Shown piece by piece: positions 49,341 to 59,865 of a stretch of DNA of 64,000 nucleotides; position 1 is the stretch's first letter, and every line of letters starts with the position of its first letter. The DNA lies in the NCBI RefSeq assembly GCF_023856365.1, contig NC_064541.1:26886214-26950213 (forward strand). The letters run 5' to 3'. The DNA comes from Brienomyrus brachyistius. Its lineage: Eukaryota; Chordata; Actinopteri; Osteoglossiformes; Mormyridae. Both the position numbers and the translations under genes were made by a program. The notes under the pieces are model-generated. The model saw only the letters and a list, made by a program, of their open reading frames with translations. It did not search any database and had not been told where the DNA came from.

Positions 49341-49568
49341 AAAACCGTACGGAAGTCGCCACCGATCGACTGCTAAAGGAACTCCAAACTAATACAGATG
49401 CTCTTTTCCGCCGTGTTTAGTCATTCTCCATATAACGAACGTAATTATATTTCTTTCGATAACTATTCAATGTAATCCTGTGTGTAATCCTGCACGTTAG
49501 AATCGCTCGGGAAAATCTGTACATCTCCATGCGACTTCCGTACGGTTTTGTGCTGGAGGGTCACATAT
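49322..49568. mobile_element. Complete MITE with 38-bp perfect terminal inverted repeats
   Basis: Left repeat 49,322-49,359 (starts atatgtgaccctcc, ends gaagtcgc) and right repeat 49,531-49,568 are exact reverse complements. Total 247 bp with no coding capacity. The ends resemble those of abundant fish non-autonomous DNA transposons, but I cannot assign a superfamily. A partial copy lies at 30,581-30,799. Confidence 0.9.
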
Positions 49569-50712
49569 ATTCTATGTGCCCTCTCAATCTGAATATGTTC
49601 CGAGCCCAGAGAGTGAAACCACTTAGGCAGCATTTGCTGAAGAAAACCTTTCTTGTTTGTTTTACAGTAATGTGATATGGGGGGAGAGGTTTGTTATGTC
49701 CTATGTGCTTGTTATGTCCTATGCAAATTGGGGTATCCTGACCGATCTGTTCATAATAGCACCTGCAATACCACTACCGCTACCCCCCCAGAAGGTATAG
49801 CTGATGTTTAAGGTCATCCTAATCAGCGTGTGTAGCCGTATGTACCATGAATGCGAACATGCCAAGCATGGAAACTGCACGCATGTTGAATAAATGGCAA
49901 GCGTGAGTCCTGAGTGTGATATCTCATTATTAAAACCACGCTATCACATAAATCTTTTACTGCTTGTTCATTTTTTTAATTTAATTTTATTTATTTTATT
50001 TTTGATCAAAAAATGATGTGAGTGCTATTTCAGAAAGGACTAGAGACGAATACTCAGTTGCTACATTAAACAGAGGTTGGCTCACGGATTTTATGACATT
50101 TTTACTTAATCAGATATCAATAACTAGGTTTTCCATTCAGAGGAATGGTGAACACATCAAAATTTTTATTTTTACATTGTTCCATGCATTTTATGTTATG
50201 CATTTTAAGGTAGTGTTCAGGTTTACTTCTATATACATCAATTTCTATGTACATTTAAAATAAGCACCATAGTGTTTCTTAACCACTGGTCCACGGTCTA
50301 GGTGCGAGTCGTGAGTGACCTCTAGTGGGTTGCAAAAGTGTGACAGGGATACACAGTTCAATCTAATGGGCCTATCACTACCTGATCCACACCACCTGCC
50401 CGATTTGCACTTTGCATTTTTAGAGCATGTGTACACTGCATTACATTCTCTGGCACTGCCCGACCCATTAATCCTGTTATTTTACAGTGAACCATATTGC
50501 CTACATTTACAGTAAACTACTGCAGTTGCCTTAGCCTTTAACGAGAACTGGCGTTAATTCAACCGAATGAAAAAACCCATTTTCTTAGCTTGTCATTTTA
50601 AGTGTTCAATTTTGGGGAGAACATGGGGAGAACATGCAAATCCACACATATGTGACCCAGGCGGAGACTCAAACCCGGGTCCCAGAGGTGTGAGGCAACA
50701 GTGCTAACCACT
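49350..50712 (-). repeat. 1,363-bp inverted repeat, right arm
   Basis: Reverse complement of 29,437-30,799. Forms the left part of the mosaic block 49,350-51,814. The arms are 18.6 kb apart and enclose the ZNRF2 exons, the Tc1 array and LU gene A. Confidence 0.95.
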
Positions 50713-50732
50713 ACACAACCATGTCACCCCAT
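50613..50732 (-). mobile_element. Chimeric SINE at the mosaic junction
   Basis: Read on the minus strand, the first 20 bp (ggggtgacatggttgtgtag) match the SINE of LU gene A. After the shared 26 bp (50,712-50,687) it follows the SINE at 29.44 kb base for base, including the truncated end. It has no target duplication of its own. Confidence 0.92.
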
Positions 50733-50855
50733 GGAGAAATCAATAATCAGATATTTGTACTGCGAAAATAATAGATCAGCTTGTTATACAGAATGGTGAT
50801 TCTGTTGGCCACCGATATAAACAGCATTATATTAAAAAGTCAGACAAACTCTTAC

Positions 50856-52587
50856 CTGTCATTTTTACACAACTGTTTTCGTCTCCCTGACATCTGACCA
50901 TTGATGTACAATCTTTGCCAGAACATGTGAAGCATTTCTTCCCATTGAAGAATTGGCTACTAAAACCTACAGTAAAGACCAGCAATACCAAGTCACTGAT
51001 AAAGATTTATAAATGACCCCAATGTTAGTCAACAATAATATCTGGGTATAATCTAGACATTGGTTACTAAAAAAGATCAGTATGATCAAGTAATTGTAAA
51101 TATTCTCTCATCTTTCTTGAAGAAGTTAGTTTAATTATTCTCCCATCTACCTGGTTTCAGTACCTCATTAAATTAATACCTCATTTAATTAACACCTCAT
51201 TTAATTAATACCTCATTTAATTAATACCTAATTTAATGCCACACTACCTTTAACACCTCGATGGCTCCAGACATTAAGCAATTATTTTAGATGGTTTTGT
51301 TTCAAAATGTGCAAAGTATACCAGTAGTTTATAATCATTACAATATCCTGATCTGATCCAAACAGGGTTAAATAATTTATATTACAGTTGGTGTAGAAGC
51401 ATCTGTAATTACCAGGAGCAGTATCAGCATTGCAGAAGTCAGTAGTACAGCATGTGTTGGTAATTTCAATCCTGTTAAATCCTAAATTCAGTGAGCCAGA
51501 AACACACTCCTTAGGTTGCACACAGCGCCTTTGAAATTCAAATGAATTTCGCTGTCCTAGAGAATGAAAAGAATTACATGAATTATATAACTTGTTTATT
51601 AAATTTTACGCAAGAAAATTTCAGTATTTGGTGAAAAAACAATGTTAAAGAAATGAGAACTTTGGGACATTAAACATGGTCAAATATCTGATCTCTTTAA
51701 AGTTATGGCAGTATAACAGTTATAACAGCAGCATTTCTAACCTCTGTGTAGCCAGCAGGCAATTTAGCCATTTATTCTAAAAGCAGAGTGTCACTGGAGA
51801 ACTGTCCAATACTTTTTTTATTTTATTTTCTTCTGTAATGTTCATCGGGTATCAAATAAGTTTCTTTATGGACTCACCACTGAGGACACGCTCATATGTG
51901 CTCCCACATTTCTGTCCAGATGGGCAGATTACTTGTTTCGGGGAGCATCCTTCCCAAAAACACTCATAGCACTAGAGTGAGCACACTATAGAATATTTAC
52001 ATTACATATCAGACAATATATATGAGACAGATATAGACATCATATACCTTACACATGACCACTTATACAATGCTGACGTCTCACATTTTCATTCTAAGTT
52101 TTGAAAACCTTAATTATGGGGATTTACAGTCGTCAGCCTTCAGAATTTAATTTTAAATGTGCAGCTTCTGTTTCTTATATAATTATTGTGAAATTTCAGC
52201 TATAAAACATACATCAACATGCGCACGATTTCTTTTCCTTTCGGACATTAAACATGGATAAATATCTGTTCTTTAAAATTATGACAACAACAGCAGTTTG
52301 CGATTGCATTACAAAAAACAATCATGAATGTTTCTGAGACAATGCGTATTAAAGTTGTACTAAGAAAATGAGTTTTAACCCTTTCATGCATGCATTTTTA
52401 TAAGCAGAACCAGCCATTTTTGATGGCTTCTGTTACTGATTTATATAAATTTTCTTAATTTTTTAAAGAATTCTGGAACAGTGTTGAGTAAAATATAGTA
52501 AATTCCTATGAAACCACAGCTTCGATTCAGTACTGTACCTTTATTGAAGAGCACACAGGCGATGATGAGACTGACAATGAGTTTCAT
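50856..52587 (-). pseudogene. Ly6/uPAR (LU) gene copy B, broken
   Basis: Four exons can be traced: 52,539-52,587 (signal peptide), 51,878-51,985, 51,413-51,556 and 50,856-50,966. Splice sites are intact and the phases agree with copy A. Exon 2 has a nonsense codon (TAG where copy A has CAG, five codons into the exon, about residue 21). Exon 5, which carries the end of LU domain 2 and the GPI signal, is missing: beyond 50,687 the sequence becomes the inverted copy of 29.4-30.8 kb. Exons 3-4 and their introns are identical to copy A, while exons 1-2 are diverged. No full product can be made, though a truncated transcript is possible. Confidence 0.88.
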
Positions 52588-52639
52588 CTTGAGTTTCATC
52601 AAATGCAATTCAGGTGAATTACATCTTACAGTTACATAC

Positions 52640-52661
52640 ATTTATATAGAGGAGTGACTCA
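52640..52661 (-). promoter_or_regulatory. AP-1 and TATA pair upstream of LU copy B
   Basis: On the minus strand TGAGTCA (52,661-52,655) then TATAAAT (52,646-52,640), 53 bp before the ATG. The promoter is preserved although the gene is broken. Confidence 0.65.
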
Positions 52662-53299
52662 AAACATTCATGCATCGCTTACAGGAAGTGGATGGCAGGG
52701 TGGCGTTGCTGCCTGACCAGCTGACCACCTGCAAGGTTGTGGTTTGATTCGTGCCATCTGCTGTCTGCGTGTGCAGTTTGCATGCACCCACCATGTCACG
52801 CAGGTGTCTTTCCTGCAGTACAAAAGCATGCATTTAGGTGAATTGGTAATGTCAAGCAAAAAAAACTTGAATACTTAAAAGGTGCTTGATTTATACATAT
52901 GTATAAAGATGTATACGTTCAGACATTCAGTACAAATATAATAAAAACTGCAGAGGAGCTTAATAACTCGTCGACTCCCACTGCCTGTAACTGAATCAGC
53001 CTTGCTATCCAGGCTTCCCTCTTCCCTACATTAATACCTTCATGCCCCCTATGGAATCTAATGTGACACATTTACATGCAAATTGTGATCATTTCAGTTG
53101 TTTAATATGCAAATATAAATTGCCATATCTCGATTCATTCCGGACATATGACACTTACCTCTTTCAAATGCCGCATGAAGTCAGTTGGCTTTATCCCTTT
53201 GAAGTTATTCTACGAATCTCCACTGAACAAAATAATGATTGTTTTTCACCATTTGTGCATCTTGCTCTCCTTTGAGATATACACACTTATACATGTGAG

Positions 53300-53470
53300 A
53301 ACAAAGCCTGGGGCCCGAACACCATTTATCAGCCATTTATCTAGGGCCCCTGGAGCAGTTTTCGGGGTTAAGGGTCATGCTCAAGGCCCAACGGTGATGG
53401 AACTATTCAGCAGACCAAGGGGTTCAAACCGGCAACCTTCTGATCACAGACACAGAGACCCAACCCCCAG
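53300..53470 (+). repeat. Interspersed repeat in the LU copy B upstream flank
   Basis: Blocks gggcccctggagcagttttc and ggttaagggtcatgctcaagg, and an inverted B-box-like end. The same repeat with the same flank recurs at 62,440-62,600, so it was duplicated with the LU genes. Confidence 0.75.
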
Positions 53471-53479
53471 GCACTGATT

Positions 53480-54158
53480 CCATTCATGCACTAAGTAGGG
53501 ACTAAGCTGAAAAGCAAGTTGGAAAAATACATGTTTTAATTAAGTCAGAGGGTGTAGATATTCTATGCATCATCATTGTTTACTGTTATAACACATATAT
53601 TATACAGCTGTTTCTAGCAGTTTTACACTATTTCGCACTTTCGGCTTAAATACCCAACTGAATTTTGTTATTTGAGTACTGGCACAGTTAAGCTGAAAAA
53701 AGCTGCAAAAAAATCCTGTAACTCAATGCTCTATTGTAACTCACTTGGGATAATAGCATCAGATAAATAAATAAAATGTAAAATGAATAAATCAAATCCA
53801 ATAAGTTATCCTTCTGGGCATGATATTGTATTCTTTGTTCGTTCTCTCCAGTTGTTTTTGGAATTGGTAGCGTTTAATCAGAATAAAATATGATCTCCTG
53901 TAGGTCTGTACTGACCAGTGTATTGTTTCTCTTTCAACAAAATCTGGACGAGATGTATGTGGAAATCTTGCTCAAAAATATAGTGGAGTTCAAGAAGGTT
54001 TATAAGTTCATTATCAAGTGTCCTTTGTGAACTTCTTGGAAATTGACTTAGTTCTGGCTCCTGTGTGTCACACAGAGGGTAGAAAGCCTTCTGTCCTGTT
54101 ATTCAGAGAGTCCGTACAGATCAACACCTGGTAAAGAAGTACAGGTAACACTATATAC

Positions 54159-54189
<31 letters not shown>

Positions 54190-54350
54190 ACCCCCCACAG
54201 TGTAATAAAAAGACCTGCTATTTCGACCATTTCTCAGGTCCCCACAAAGATCTGCCAATACAATCAAAAAATTAAAAATGGCAAAAGTCTCATATTTTGT
54301 TTGGTCGCTTATAGCTAAGGTTAGGGCTGGGGGGGGGGGGGGGTTGAAGA
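53480..54350. other. Intergenic; includes a (TG)n-linked repeat
   Basis: No gene. 54,155-54,345 is an inverted relative of the (CA)n-flanked repeat at 19.1-19.4 kb, followed by a (G)n run at about 54,330. Confidence 0.5.
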
Positions 54351-54356
54351 TGAAGG

Positions 54357-54643
54357 TGTCACGATTCGCCGGTAATGCGGGTGATCGCTCAGGCAGGAGA
54401 GCGAGCAAGGAACAGGCAGGCAGGCAGACTTCGGGGTAAATGGGGATTTAATCAGGGTAAGGGCAGGACGGAACACGGGCATCGACAAACATCAATGACG
54501 GACCAAGGACTCAGGCAAGACATGGACTTCAAAGGACAGGATCAATCAAAGTAACAAGACACAGCTGGGTACGATCAGGGAAGCACACGTGGATAATCAG
54601 GGGGGCGTGACACACACGAGGATCGTACGAGCCGGGCATGACA
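54357..54643 (+). mobile_element. Solo LTR, 287 bp
   Basis: Begins TGTCACG and ends CATGACA (inverted TG...CA ends) with a perfect 5-bp target duplication GAAGG at 54,352-54,356 and 54,644-54,648. No internal region. The 5-bp duplication fits Ty3/Gypsy, Copia or BEL. Confidence 0.8.
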
Positions 54644-54649
54644 GAAGGA

Positions 54650-55372
54650 GCAATGCATTCATATTTCTATACATTTTTTATCACAGACACTGTGATAAGG
54701 TGGCATCGAGAACGTTAGAGACTGACAATGAGAGTTCTCTGGGTAAGTGTGAGTATGAGGACAAAGGGAGATGAGTCATGTACTGGGGACAATGGGACTG
54801 TCTGATGTTCCAGCCTGTGCGGTTTGACATATATGAACACAGTTCTATTTTGGACCGCGGTAAACCACTGAAACTGCGGGCACAGGTGTCCCAGTTTTAT
54901 TGTCAGTGTAGTTCTATGTTATACACAATTCTGGTTCAAACGTTTCCAATAATCTGAAACCTAGGTTTCATATTTCTCATAAAAGTTCTATTACATATAT
55001 TTGCTGGTGTTAGAACGATGCCCACGAATTTGGCACATAATGGATATTCCGATAACCAATGAATTTTATGGTCGGCCTAAAATACTGAATAATACTAATG
55101 AAATGGCTGAGGGAGCAGAAAACAAGTTTAGACTGACTCTTTATACACAGAACTTCTCAACTTGTGTTTCTTTTTTATAATTAATCTTCGTATCTGCAGA
55201 TAAGTGCACACACACAAAGCACTGACACAGAATCACCCAAGTCTCAGAACATTGCTCAGACATCAGACAACAATCAGAAAGAAAAAGTCTGCATTTTCCT
55301 ATAAAAAGGGAAAATGTTGTCAACAGTCCATCAAACACAAAGGAAAATACAAATGAGAAACTCAATGCATAG
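54650..55372. other. Intergenic, nothing recognised
   Basis: No exon or repeat that I can name. Confidence 0.4.
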
Positions 55373-55710
55373 GGTCGGCATGGTGGTGTAGTGGTTAGCA
55401 GTTGCCTCACACCTCTGGGACCCGGGTTCGAGTCTCCACCTGGGTCACATGTGTGCGGAGTTTGCATGTTCTCCCCATGTCGTCGTGGGGTTTCCTCCGG
55501 GTACTCCGGTTTCCCCCCACAGTCCAAAAACATGCTGAGGCTACTTGGAGTTGCTAAATTGCCCGTAGGTGTACATGCGTGAATGAATGGTGTGTGAGTG
55601 TGCCCTGCGATGGGCTGGCCCCCCATCCTGCCTCGTGCCCATTGCTTCCGGGATAGGCTCCGGACCCCCGCGACCCAATAGGATAAGCGGTTTGGAAAAT
55701 GGATTGATGG
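55373..55710 (+). mobile_element. GATG-tailed tRNA-SINE
   Basis: Near full-length; head tcggcatggtggtgtagtgg, tail ggattgatgg. Target duplication aaactcaatgcat/aaattcaatgcat with one mismatch. Confidence 0.88.
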
Positions 55711-56390
55711 AAATTCAATGCATTATAATGTCTTTCGCAACAATCACCCCAAGTGTCATGTCCTGCCCTGGCTGACCTTCCTGTCTCCTCTCTGGCATGG
55801 CTCTAACAAGCCACACCTGGTGCTTGTTTGCCTTACCTCTCATTCCTGCCTTCATGTTAACCACTCCCAGCTGCCTCTCATTAGCTCCCTCATTAGTCCT
55901 ATAATTAAGTGCTTACCAATCCTATGGTTCCCCTGTTCTGTCACTGTGTCTCCCTGTTGCCTGTGTTCTAGCCTCCCTTTTTAATCCCATGCGGTCCTGT
56001 TTTCTCTCCAGTTTTGTTCAACCCTTTCCAATATTCAAACATATTCCCTGTTGTTTGGCTCAAAGCCTGCTCCCGTGTCCTCCATTCTACTGGGCCATGA
56101 TAGAATGATGGAACTCTGTAAGCCCGAGATCGCTATTGTTTGTTTCAAGTGTATTTAACACTGCTCGCATAGCCAATGTGTACCTATCTTTAGAGAGGAT
56201 GGCCCATCTCCGGGAGCTCCAGGGACGCATAGCCCTCGCGGACAAAGTGAATGCTCTGCACCCCTCTGAGATGGAGTCTGCAGCCAAAGAAGAGCCCATC
56301 CCCAGAATGGCTATGACCAGGAAGGTGCCACCTTGTTTGGGCTTCAGGCATGGGTAGAGATGCTGCTCCACCCACTAGCTCCACAACAGC
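55711..56390. other. Unclassified, possibly old retroelement sequence
   Basis: C/T-rich stretch, then a 73-codon frame (56,136-56,357) with an ERMAHLRELQGRIALADK segment that I do not recognise. It leads into a Gypsy pol fragment. Confidence 0.35.
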
Positions 56391-56394
56391 TCAA

Positions 56395-56580
56395 GTCAAG
56401 CAGTGGACACTTAAAGAGGAGACTCTCTCTCAAGTGTTACTCTGGTGTCTGAAAGGATGGTCTAAAGAGGTGGGAATGGAGTTCAAAGCTTACAGCCAGA
56501 GAAGGCTGGAACTTGGCATGAAGGATGGATGTGTGCTCTGGGGAGCTAGAGTAGTTGTTCCAAAGATGGGAATGGACTAG
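56395..56580 (+). mobile_element. Ty3/Gypsy pol fragment (pre-integrase linker)
   Basis: Frame with TLKEETLSQVLLWCLKGW, then YSQRRLELGMKDGCVLWG and RVVVPK, the stretch between RNase H and the HHCC zinc finger of Gypsy integrases. It stops just before the zinc finger and 42 bp before the LTR that follows. Confidence 0.7.
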
Positions 56581-56878
56581 AATAGAATAGAAAAGGAAGT
56601 ACAGTCCCGTCACACATGCCAGTGTAACAGTGGACATTTTGTTATTTCCACTTGCACTCTTGTGGGAGCTTAAGTTTTCTCATGCACTGACCTCTGGTGG
56701 TATCGGGTAGAACTGCTGGGCTCTCTCAGCGCATGGCTGATATATCTCGAGCTGTGCTACCCTGCGGAATCCCAACTTTCTGCTGTTTTGTGCCAGGAGA
56801 ATAAAATGGCTGCATGGTCCCACGACCCCTCGTTCCTTGAGTTAGAAAACCACAACGCATACCGAAGAGGGGTTAGGG

Positions 56879-56897
56879 TGGTGCCGTGACTCGGATT
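56879..56897 (+). other. Primer-binding site complementary to tRNA-His
   Basis: TGGTGCCGTGACTCGGATT equals the reverse complement of the CCA-tailed 3' end of vertebrate tRNA-His as I know it. It sits about 20 bp after the presumed LTR end. Confidence 0.7.
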
Positions 56898-57231
56898 TCA
56901 TCTCATCCAGCATTTGCTGTTCATCGTGGGACAACGCAGTGATTTTCGTCAGCCAGCTGGATCGCAAAGGCGAGCTTGGTTTGCATAGCAATAACGTAAC
57001 TGGGTGCGCAATTTGGCTTGTGTTTGGTGCGGTGCAGGTTAGCTGGCCATTTTTGTATGACGCGAGGTAAAGGGAACTTTAATAACACGCCATTACAGAG
57101 TGAAATGTGAACGAACTGTTGATCTTCTGTGTGTTGCTTTAGCTCTTTATTTTTCGCCACTGATTTTTTTCATTATTTCGTTTTGTTAGTTTAGTTTTTT
57201 TTTCTCGCTCTCTCTCTGGTTAAAGTCAGTA

Positions 57232-58660
57232 ATGGATGATAGTCGCAGAGTACGTGCTGGGTGGGCTAGCGATGTTGTGGGTGCAGGGGGAGTGTATGTT
57301 CCTCCTGACATGGGCCGTGGGAGGGCACAGACACGTTATCCTGAGCGGTTAGCTACTCCACCTGGCCCTATAGATCTAACGGGCACTGATAACATGCATA
57401 GTGATGGTGCATGCGGGGGTGGTGTATTATTTCCTAGTGATGGCCCGGCTCCCCTCACCTCCACTCCTATCAGTCCTTCTTTTGAGACAGAGAACACACT
57501 TAATCACTTAGGCGTTATGATCACTGAATTAGGTAAACACATAGGTGACACTGTCACTGCCCGTTTATTGTCTGATAGATACTGTGGTTCACAAGCTTTC
57601 ATACATGACACTGATAACAGACGTAGCCACCAGCCCCAGAATGCTACAGAGGATATGTCCCAGCTTAATATGGTGTTCAAGTCAGAAGTTAAGGACCCGC
57701 CCACATTTCGTGGTGATAATACAGATAAGTGCACAGTGAGTGAATGGGAAGGTCTCATGGAGACATTTCTTAAGAAAAAAAAAAGTTGCTGTAACAGACA
57801 GAGCAGATGAACTACTAAGTAAACTGATGGGCAGAGCTAAAGATGTGGTCAAAATAGCCCTTAGGAGCGACCCCTCTCACAACACCGCTCAGCACCCCGA
57901 AATCATTTATGCCATTCTAAAACAGCTCTTCAGTGATATCTCATACTCATGCATGCCACTTGCAGACTTTTACAGCACATTGCCCAAACAAAAGGAGGGG
58001 GCTCTTGATTACTGGGTCCGTCTTAACAAAGCAGCTGATGTAGCTGACGAGTGTCTGCAGCGCCAGGGTAAGAGGATGGAGGACATGAATAAAGAGGTAG
58101 CAATGATGTTTGTGCGCCACTGCCCCGATCAATCTCTTGCCATGGTGTTCAAAAGTAAACTTGTTGAACAGTGGACAGCTAAAGAGGTTCAGGAAAGGAT
58201 TGATGAGCATCAGAGTGAGATCAAGACTAAACGCATGGAAGTCAGCTGTTTGTCAAGACAGAATACTGTGCTCTTACACAGCAGCGAACAGGGCTACAGT
58301 GTGGTCGAGTCTGAGTGTGCGCTGCAGTCCAGCAAACGGAGTGTAGAGCATCCACGTAGCTCTGATGTCACTGGGCTCACTACACAAGCCAGTGTGGACA
58401 AGATGACTGATATGCTTAGTAAAGTCCTGGAAAGTCTCAATTCCCTCCATGCTGCTAAATCTTCCAGTGCTCCACGTGGCAGAATTGAGCGTAGCAAATG
58501 TCGTGTCTGTGGTGAGGGATCTCACTCCACAGTTGAGCACTGTAGAGCTCACCGTCTGTGTTTCGGCGGTCACAAGCCTGGTCACATGAAACAATCCTGC
58601 CCATCAACGGCTCAGCCGGCCCCAGCCAGTGTGCCGCCACTCTCCCCTCAGTCAAACTAG
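57232..58660 (+). pseudogene. Retrotransposon gag, split by a poly(A) frame change
   Basis: The first part (57,232-57,810) and second part (57,740-58,660) are two frames of one gag that meet at a run of ten A (57,775-57,784). The second part carries the capsid-like helical region and ends with two zinc knuckles, CRVCGEGSHSTVEHC and CFGGHKPGHMKQSC, which bind the element RNA. The run could be an assembly or sequencing indel, a real mutation, or a slippage site; a break in mid-capsid argues for a lesion. Confidence 0.75.
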
Positions 58661-59664
58661 ATACCCTGCATTTGGAGAGGGGCAGTGTGGGCAGCTGTAA
58701 TGTATCCCTAAAACGGTCTTTTGATTTAGAAGCCATGTTTGAATCAGTTAAGCAATCTTTGCCAAGCACCGCTACAGTCGTTATGCAAAATACACCACGT
58801 TTGCACACGAGTGACAGTCTGTTTTATACCCCTGTAGTTATAAATGGAGCAACCACTGTTAGAGCCATGCTTGATACTGGATCTATGGCATGCACTATTA
58901 ATGAGGATGTCGAGAAAAAATTAACAGAGACTGGTTCATTGGATTACGATGTGAAGTCCAACACTGATATTGTCTTGGTAGGACGTGGAGGAAAGTTTGT
59001 TTATCCTAAGAGAGTCTGTGACCTTCAGCTTGACCTTTATGGATGTACCGTCATCGTGCCCACACTGGTAGTGCCTGGGCAGATTGATGAGTTGATCATT
59101 GGTACAAATGTGATTAAGTTTGTGTCCCACAAACTCAAGGACTGTAATATGTATTGGAAAGTTGTCTCCACCCAGTGTAGCTCAGATGTCAGAGGGGCCC
59201 AAGATGACTTTATCGCTATGCTTGCTGGCCTGCACAAGTGGGCAGGGGATGACATGCCTGACAAAGTTGGTACAGCGAAGCTTCGCCAAGCTGTTACTCT
59301 TCTACCAGGCCATGAACATCTTGTTTGGGGAAAGCTGCCAGAAAGCTCACATGGCCCGCCAGGCTGTACGGTTATGGTTGAGCCCACCAGATCTAGGGCA
59401 GTCCCAAGAAACATTTTAGTGGGGCGTGTAGTCACGCCATTGTGGGGGGATGGGTGGGTTCCCATGAAGATAGTGAATCCGACTGACAAGCCTGTTGTGC
59501 TCAGGAGAAATGCCAAAGTGGCTGATATTCATCCCTGTCTCGCTCTTGAAGATATGTTAGACTGTGAGCCCCTTCACCTTGCATTTAATGGCCAACAGAT
59601 TGAGAGCAACACAGAGATACCTAGCGCCAACATTGCAGACATGATAACCCTACAGCTTTTGTAG
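58558..59664 (+). CDS. Retrotransposon aspartic protease and linker, 3'-truncated pol
   Basis: Frame in -1 phase to gag with a 103-bp overlap. VVINGATTVRAMLDTGSMAC contains the DTGS active site of retropepsins; VGRGGKFVYP and IDELIIGTNVI follow as in Gypsy proteases. The remaining about 170 residues (LPGHEHLVWGKLP, RNILVGRVVTPL) are the linker that precedes RT in this group. The frame stays open to the truncation point, so decay is limited. Confidence 0.78.
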   Translation: MFRRSQAWSHETILPINGSAGPSQCAATLPSVKLDTLHLERGSVGSCNVSLKRSFDLEAMFESVKQSLPSTATVVMQNTPRLHTSDSLFYTPVVINGATTVRAMLDTGSMACTINEDVEKKLTETGSLDYDVKSNTDIVLVGRGGKFVYPKRVCDLQLDLYGCTVIVPTLVVPGQIDELIIGTNVIKFVSHKLKDCNMYWKVVSTQCSSDVRGAQDDFIAMLAGLHKWAGDDMPDKVGTAKLRQAVTLLPGHEHLVWGKLPESSHGPPGCTVMVEPTRSRAVPRNILVGRVVTPLWGDGWVPMKIVNPTDKPVVLRRNAKVADIHPCLALEDMLDCEPLHLAFNGQQIESNTEIPSANIADMITLQLL

Positions 59665-59865
59665 CTATAAATGGTGACACTAAAAATGCCAAACTTCTGT
59701 TCAATCTTTACAGAAAATTAAGAATAATTGATTATACAAATGATTATACAATTTAAAATCAAAACACACATTATATTACTATAAAAATGAAGAAACATCA
59801 GTTCTAAATACACTAATACATTTAAATCACGTTTTAAACTGACAATGGAACATTTGTAAAGCCAC

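Larger units (their letters stand above)
56623..59670 (+). mobile_element. Ty3/Gypsy element, LTR-gag-protease part only
   Basis: Putative LTR at 56,623-56,859 (TGTAACAG to AACGCA, with AATAAA near 56,801). A primer-binding site at 56,879-56,897 matches the tRNA-His 3' end over 19 nt. Then gag (57,232-58,660) and protease (58,558-59,664). RT, RNase H, integrase and a 3' LTR are absent; sequence related to the LU gene 3' flank resumes right after the protease. Gag is split by a homopolymer frame change and the protease is in the -1 frame to gag. Confidence 0.82.
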
